Shown: one piece after another, positions 63,321 to 64,000 of the stretch
Numbering within the stretch: position 1 is the stretch's first letter
How the letters are laid out: each line of letters opens with the position of its first letter
Assembly (NCBI RefSeq): GCF_012843905.1
Contig: NZ_JABAGC010000012.1
Location: 16,346 to 80,345 of the forward strand
DNA length: 64,000 nucleotides
Direction of reading: 5' to 3'
Source: Clostridium sp. SM-530-WT-3G
GTDB taxonomy: Bacteria > Bacillota > Clostridia > Clostridiales > Clostridiaceae
Translations under genes and position numbers: made by a program
The notes under the pieces: generated by a model
Seen by the model: only the letters and a program-made list of their open reading frames with translations
Database searches by the model: none
What the model was told of the DNA's origin: nothing

Positions 63321-63330
63321 TTTTACCCTT

Positions 63331-63598
63331 AAATCACAAAAAATAAAACCCCAAATTCTAAAATTAATTATAATTCAATTGTTTTTTCTCCACCAAAAGT
63401 ATAAATTAGTATTTTCAAAAAACACAACCACTCATATATATTATTTTTTAAATTTATTATTACTATTTGATAAAGTGTTACTTATTCATTATTATGAAAA
63501 TTCCACAATACATGAATAATTGATTTTAACAACATCTAAAACATATAACTAATATTTATTTTTTTAATAACCATTTTAAATTATCAAGTTTCAAAAAA
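63331..63598. other. AT-rich spacer between the IStron and IS1182-like element
   Basis: About 270 bp of very AT-rich sequence in which I see no gene, no hairpin and no convincing promoter. It is presumably the original upstream region of the DUF1292 gene. Confidence 0.4.
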
Positions 63599-64000
63599 GG
63601 GGCTGTCGCACTAAAGTGCGTAGCTCCTTTTTTGAACGCAACAAAACCCAAGCTAAAATAAGCTTGGGTTTTGTGGTAAAATAATGATATGTTAACCAAC
63701 AATATTTTACACAAAGATTATACAGGATTAAAAGAATTTTATCAACTAAAATTACCTTTAAATATTGATTACATGATTCCAAGTAATGATTCTGTGCGTT
63801 TGCTAAGTCAATTTGTTGAGGAGATGGATTTATCAGAGTTATATAAGACTTATTCTCGCGTAAGAGAAAATCAAGCTTCGCCACGAAAGTTACTTAAAAT
63901 CATGCTTTATGCTTATATGAATAGATTATATTCCTCAAGAAGCATTGAAACTGCATGCCAACGTGATATAAACTTCATGTTTTTACTTGAAGGTTCGCCA
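63599..64000 (+). mobile_element. IS1182-family insertion sequence, left end (runs off the window)
   Basis: The element begins with GGGGCTGTCGCACTAAAGTGCG, the form of terminal repeat seen in IS1182-like elements, and leads into a transposase gene at 63689. Between them a strong hairpin (CAAAACCCAAGCT... with its complement, about 63643-63675) lies just before the gene and could block transcription entering from outside. The right end is beyond the window. Confidence 0.75.
63689..64000 (+). CDS. IS1182-family transposase, N-terminal part
   Basis: 104 codons are visible from ATG at 63689: YQLKLPLNIDYMIPSNDSVR, FVEEMDLSELYKTYSRVREN, KLLKIMLYAYMNRLYSSRSIE and ACQRDINFMFLLEG. This is the N-terminal region (DUF772-like) of IS1182 transposases, which carry a C-terminal DDE domain (outside the window). 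The frame is open to the window edge, so the element may be intact. It is the only plus-strand gene of the right end. Confidence 0.85.
   Translation, partial: MLTNNILHKDYTGLKEFYQLKLPLNIDYMIPSNDSVRLLSQFVEEMDLSELYKTYSRVRENQASPRKLLKIMLYAYMNRLYSSRSIETACQRDINFMFLLEGSP

Larger units (their letters stand above)
61436..63330 (-). mobile_element. IStron-like element: group I intron plus TnpB (ends approximate)
   Basis: A group I intron core (about 62850-63320) is followed on the same strand by an intact tnpB (62710-61589) and a 150-bp tail ending just before the DUF1292 start. This is the layout of clostridial IStrons (for example CdISt1 of C. difficile), chimeras of a group I intron and an IS605-type element that can splice themselves from transcripts. 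No tnpA is present. The exact ends were not determined; 5' is probably within 63290-63340 and 3' within 61430-61445. Confidence 0.78.

Noticed and set aside
1..64000. tRNA or rRNA genes
   Set aside because: No cloverleaf-type or rRNA-like GC-rich conserved stretch was seen on either strand.

Overview
The window is strongly AT-rich, has Firmicute-type AGGAGG ribosome binding sites, and carries a nearly contiguous flagellar/chemotaxis locus in the order seen in Clostridium sensu stricto. FlbD, FliW/CsrA, FliY, CheC and CheD are all present, and almost every gene is on the minus strand. I infer a motile solvent/acid-producing-type Clostridium; the species cannot be fixed from this sequence alone.

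Layout, reading the minus-strand transcription from high to low coordinates. At the right edge (63.6-64.0 kb) an IS1182-like element begins on the plus strand. Next to it (about 61.4-63.3 kb) is an IStron-like element: a group I intron core followed by an intact TnpB gene and no TnpA. It sits just upstream of a DUF1292 gene with a Cys/His-rich head. Three metabolic genes follow (aspartate-type aminotransferase, HAD phosphatase, class IV aminotransferase). A chemotaxis/switch operon (57.6-48.7 kb) encodes CheW, CheD, CheB, CheR, CheA, CheC, CheY, CheW, FliM and FliY. A late operon (48.3-42.2 kb) encodes FlgM, FlgN, FlgK, an outsized FlgL, FliW, CsrA and FlaG, followed by FliS, FliD, a FliT-like protein and a YjfB-like protein (42.1-39.1 kb). 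Two near-identical flagellin genes lie at 39.0-37.3 kb.

From 37.1 to 18.7 kb there is an accessory island, read as flagellin glycosylation. It holds four large glycosyltransferases with TPR, methyltransferase or second transferase domains, then a WecE-like aminotransferase, a GNAT, an SDR, a split transketolase, an acyl carrier protein, an AMP ligase, LuxE and LuxC. A nested insertion-sequence remnant (about 15.6-18.5 kb) separates it from two further, divergent flagellins (15.5-13.3 kb). The early basal-body/hook operon then runs off the left edge: flgB, flgC, fliE, fliF, fliG, fliH, fliI, fliJ, fliK, flgD, flgE, flbD, motA, motB, fliL, fliO, fliP.

The main regulatory observation is a set of five sites matching TAAA-N15-nnCGATA(A/T/G), the sigma-D (FliA) consensus, all with exactly 15 bp spacing. 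They lie upstream of flgM, the flagellin pair, both glycosyltransferase operons and the aminotransferase/LuxCE operon. I found none upstream of the early operon. This ties the glycan genes to late flagellar expression and supports flagellin as the target. Both tandem flagellin leaders also carry a GGA-loop hairpin plus an AAGGA Shine-Dalgarno, as expected for CsrA control, and csrA-fliW lie 3.5 kb away.
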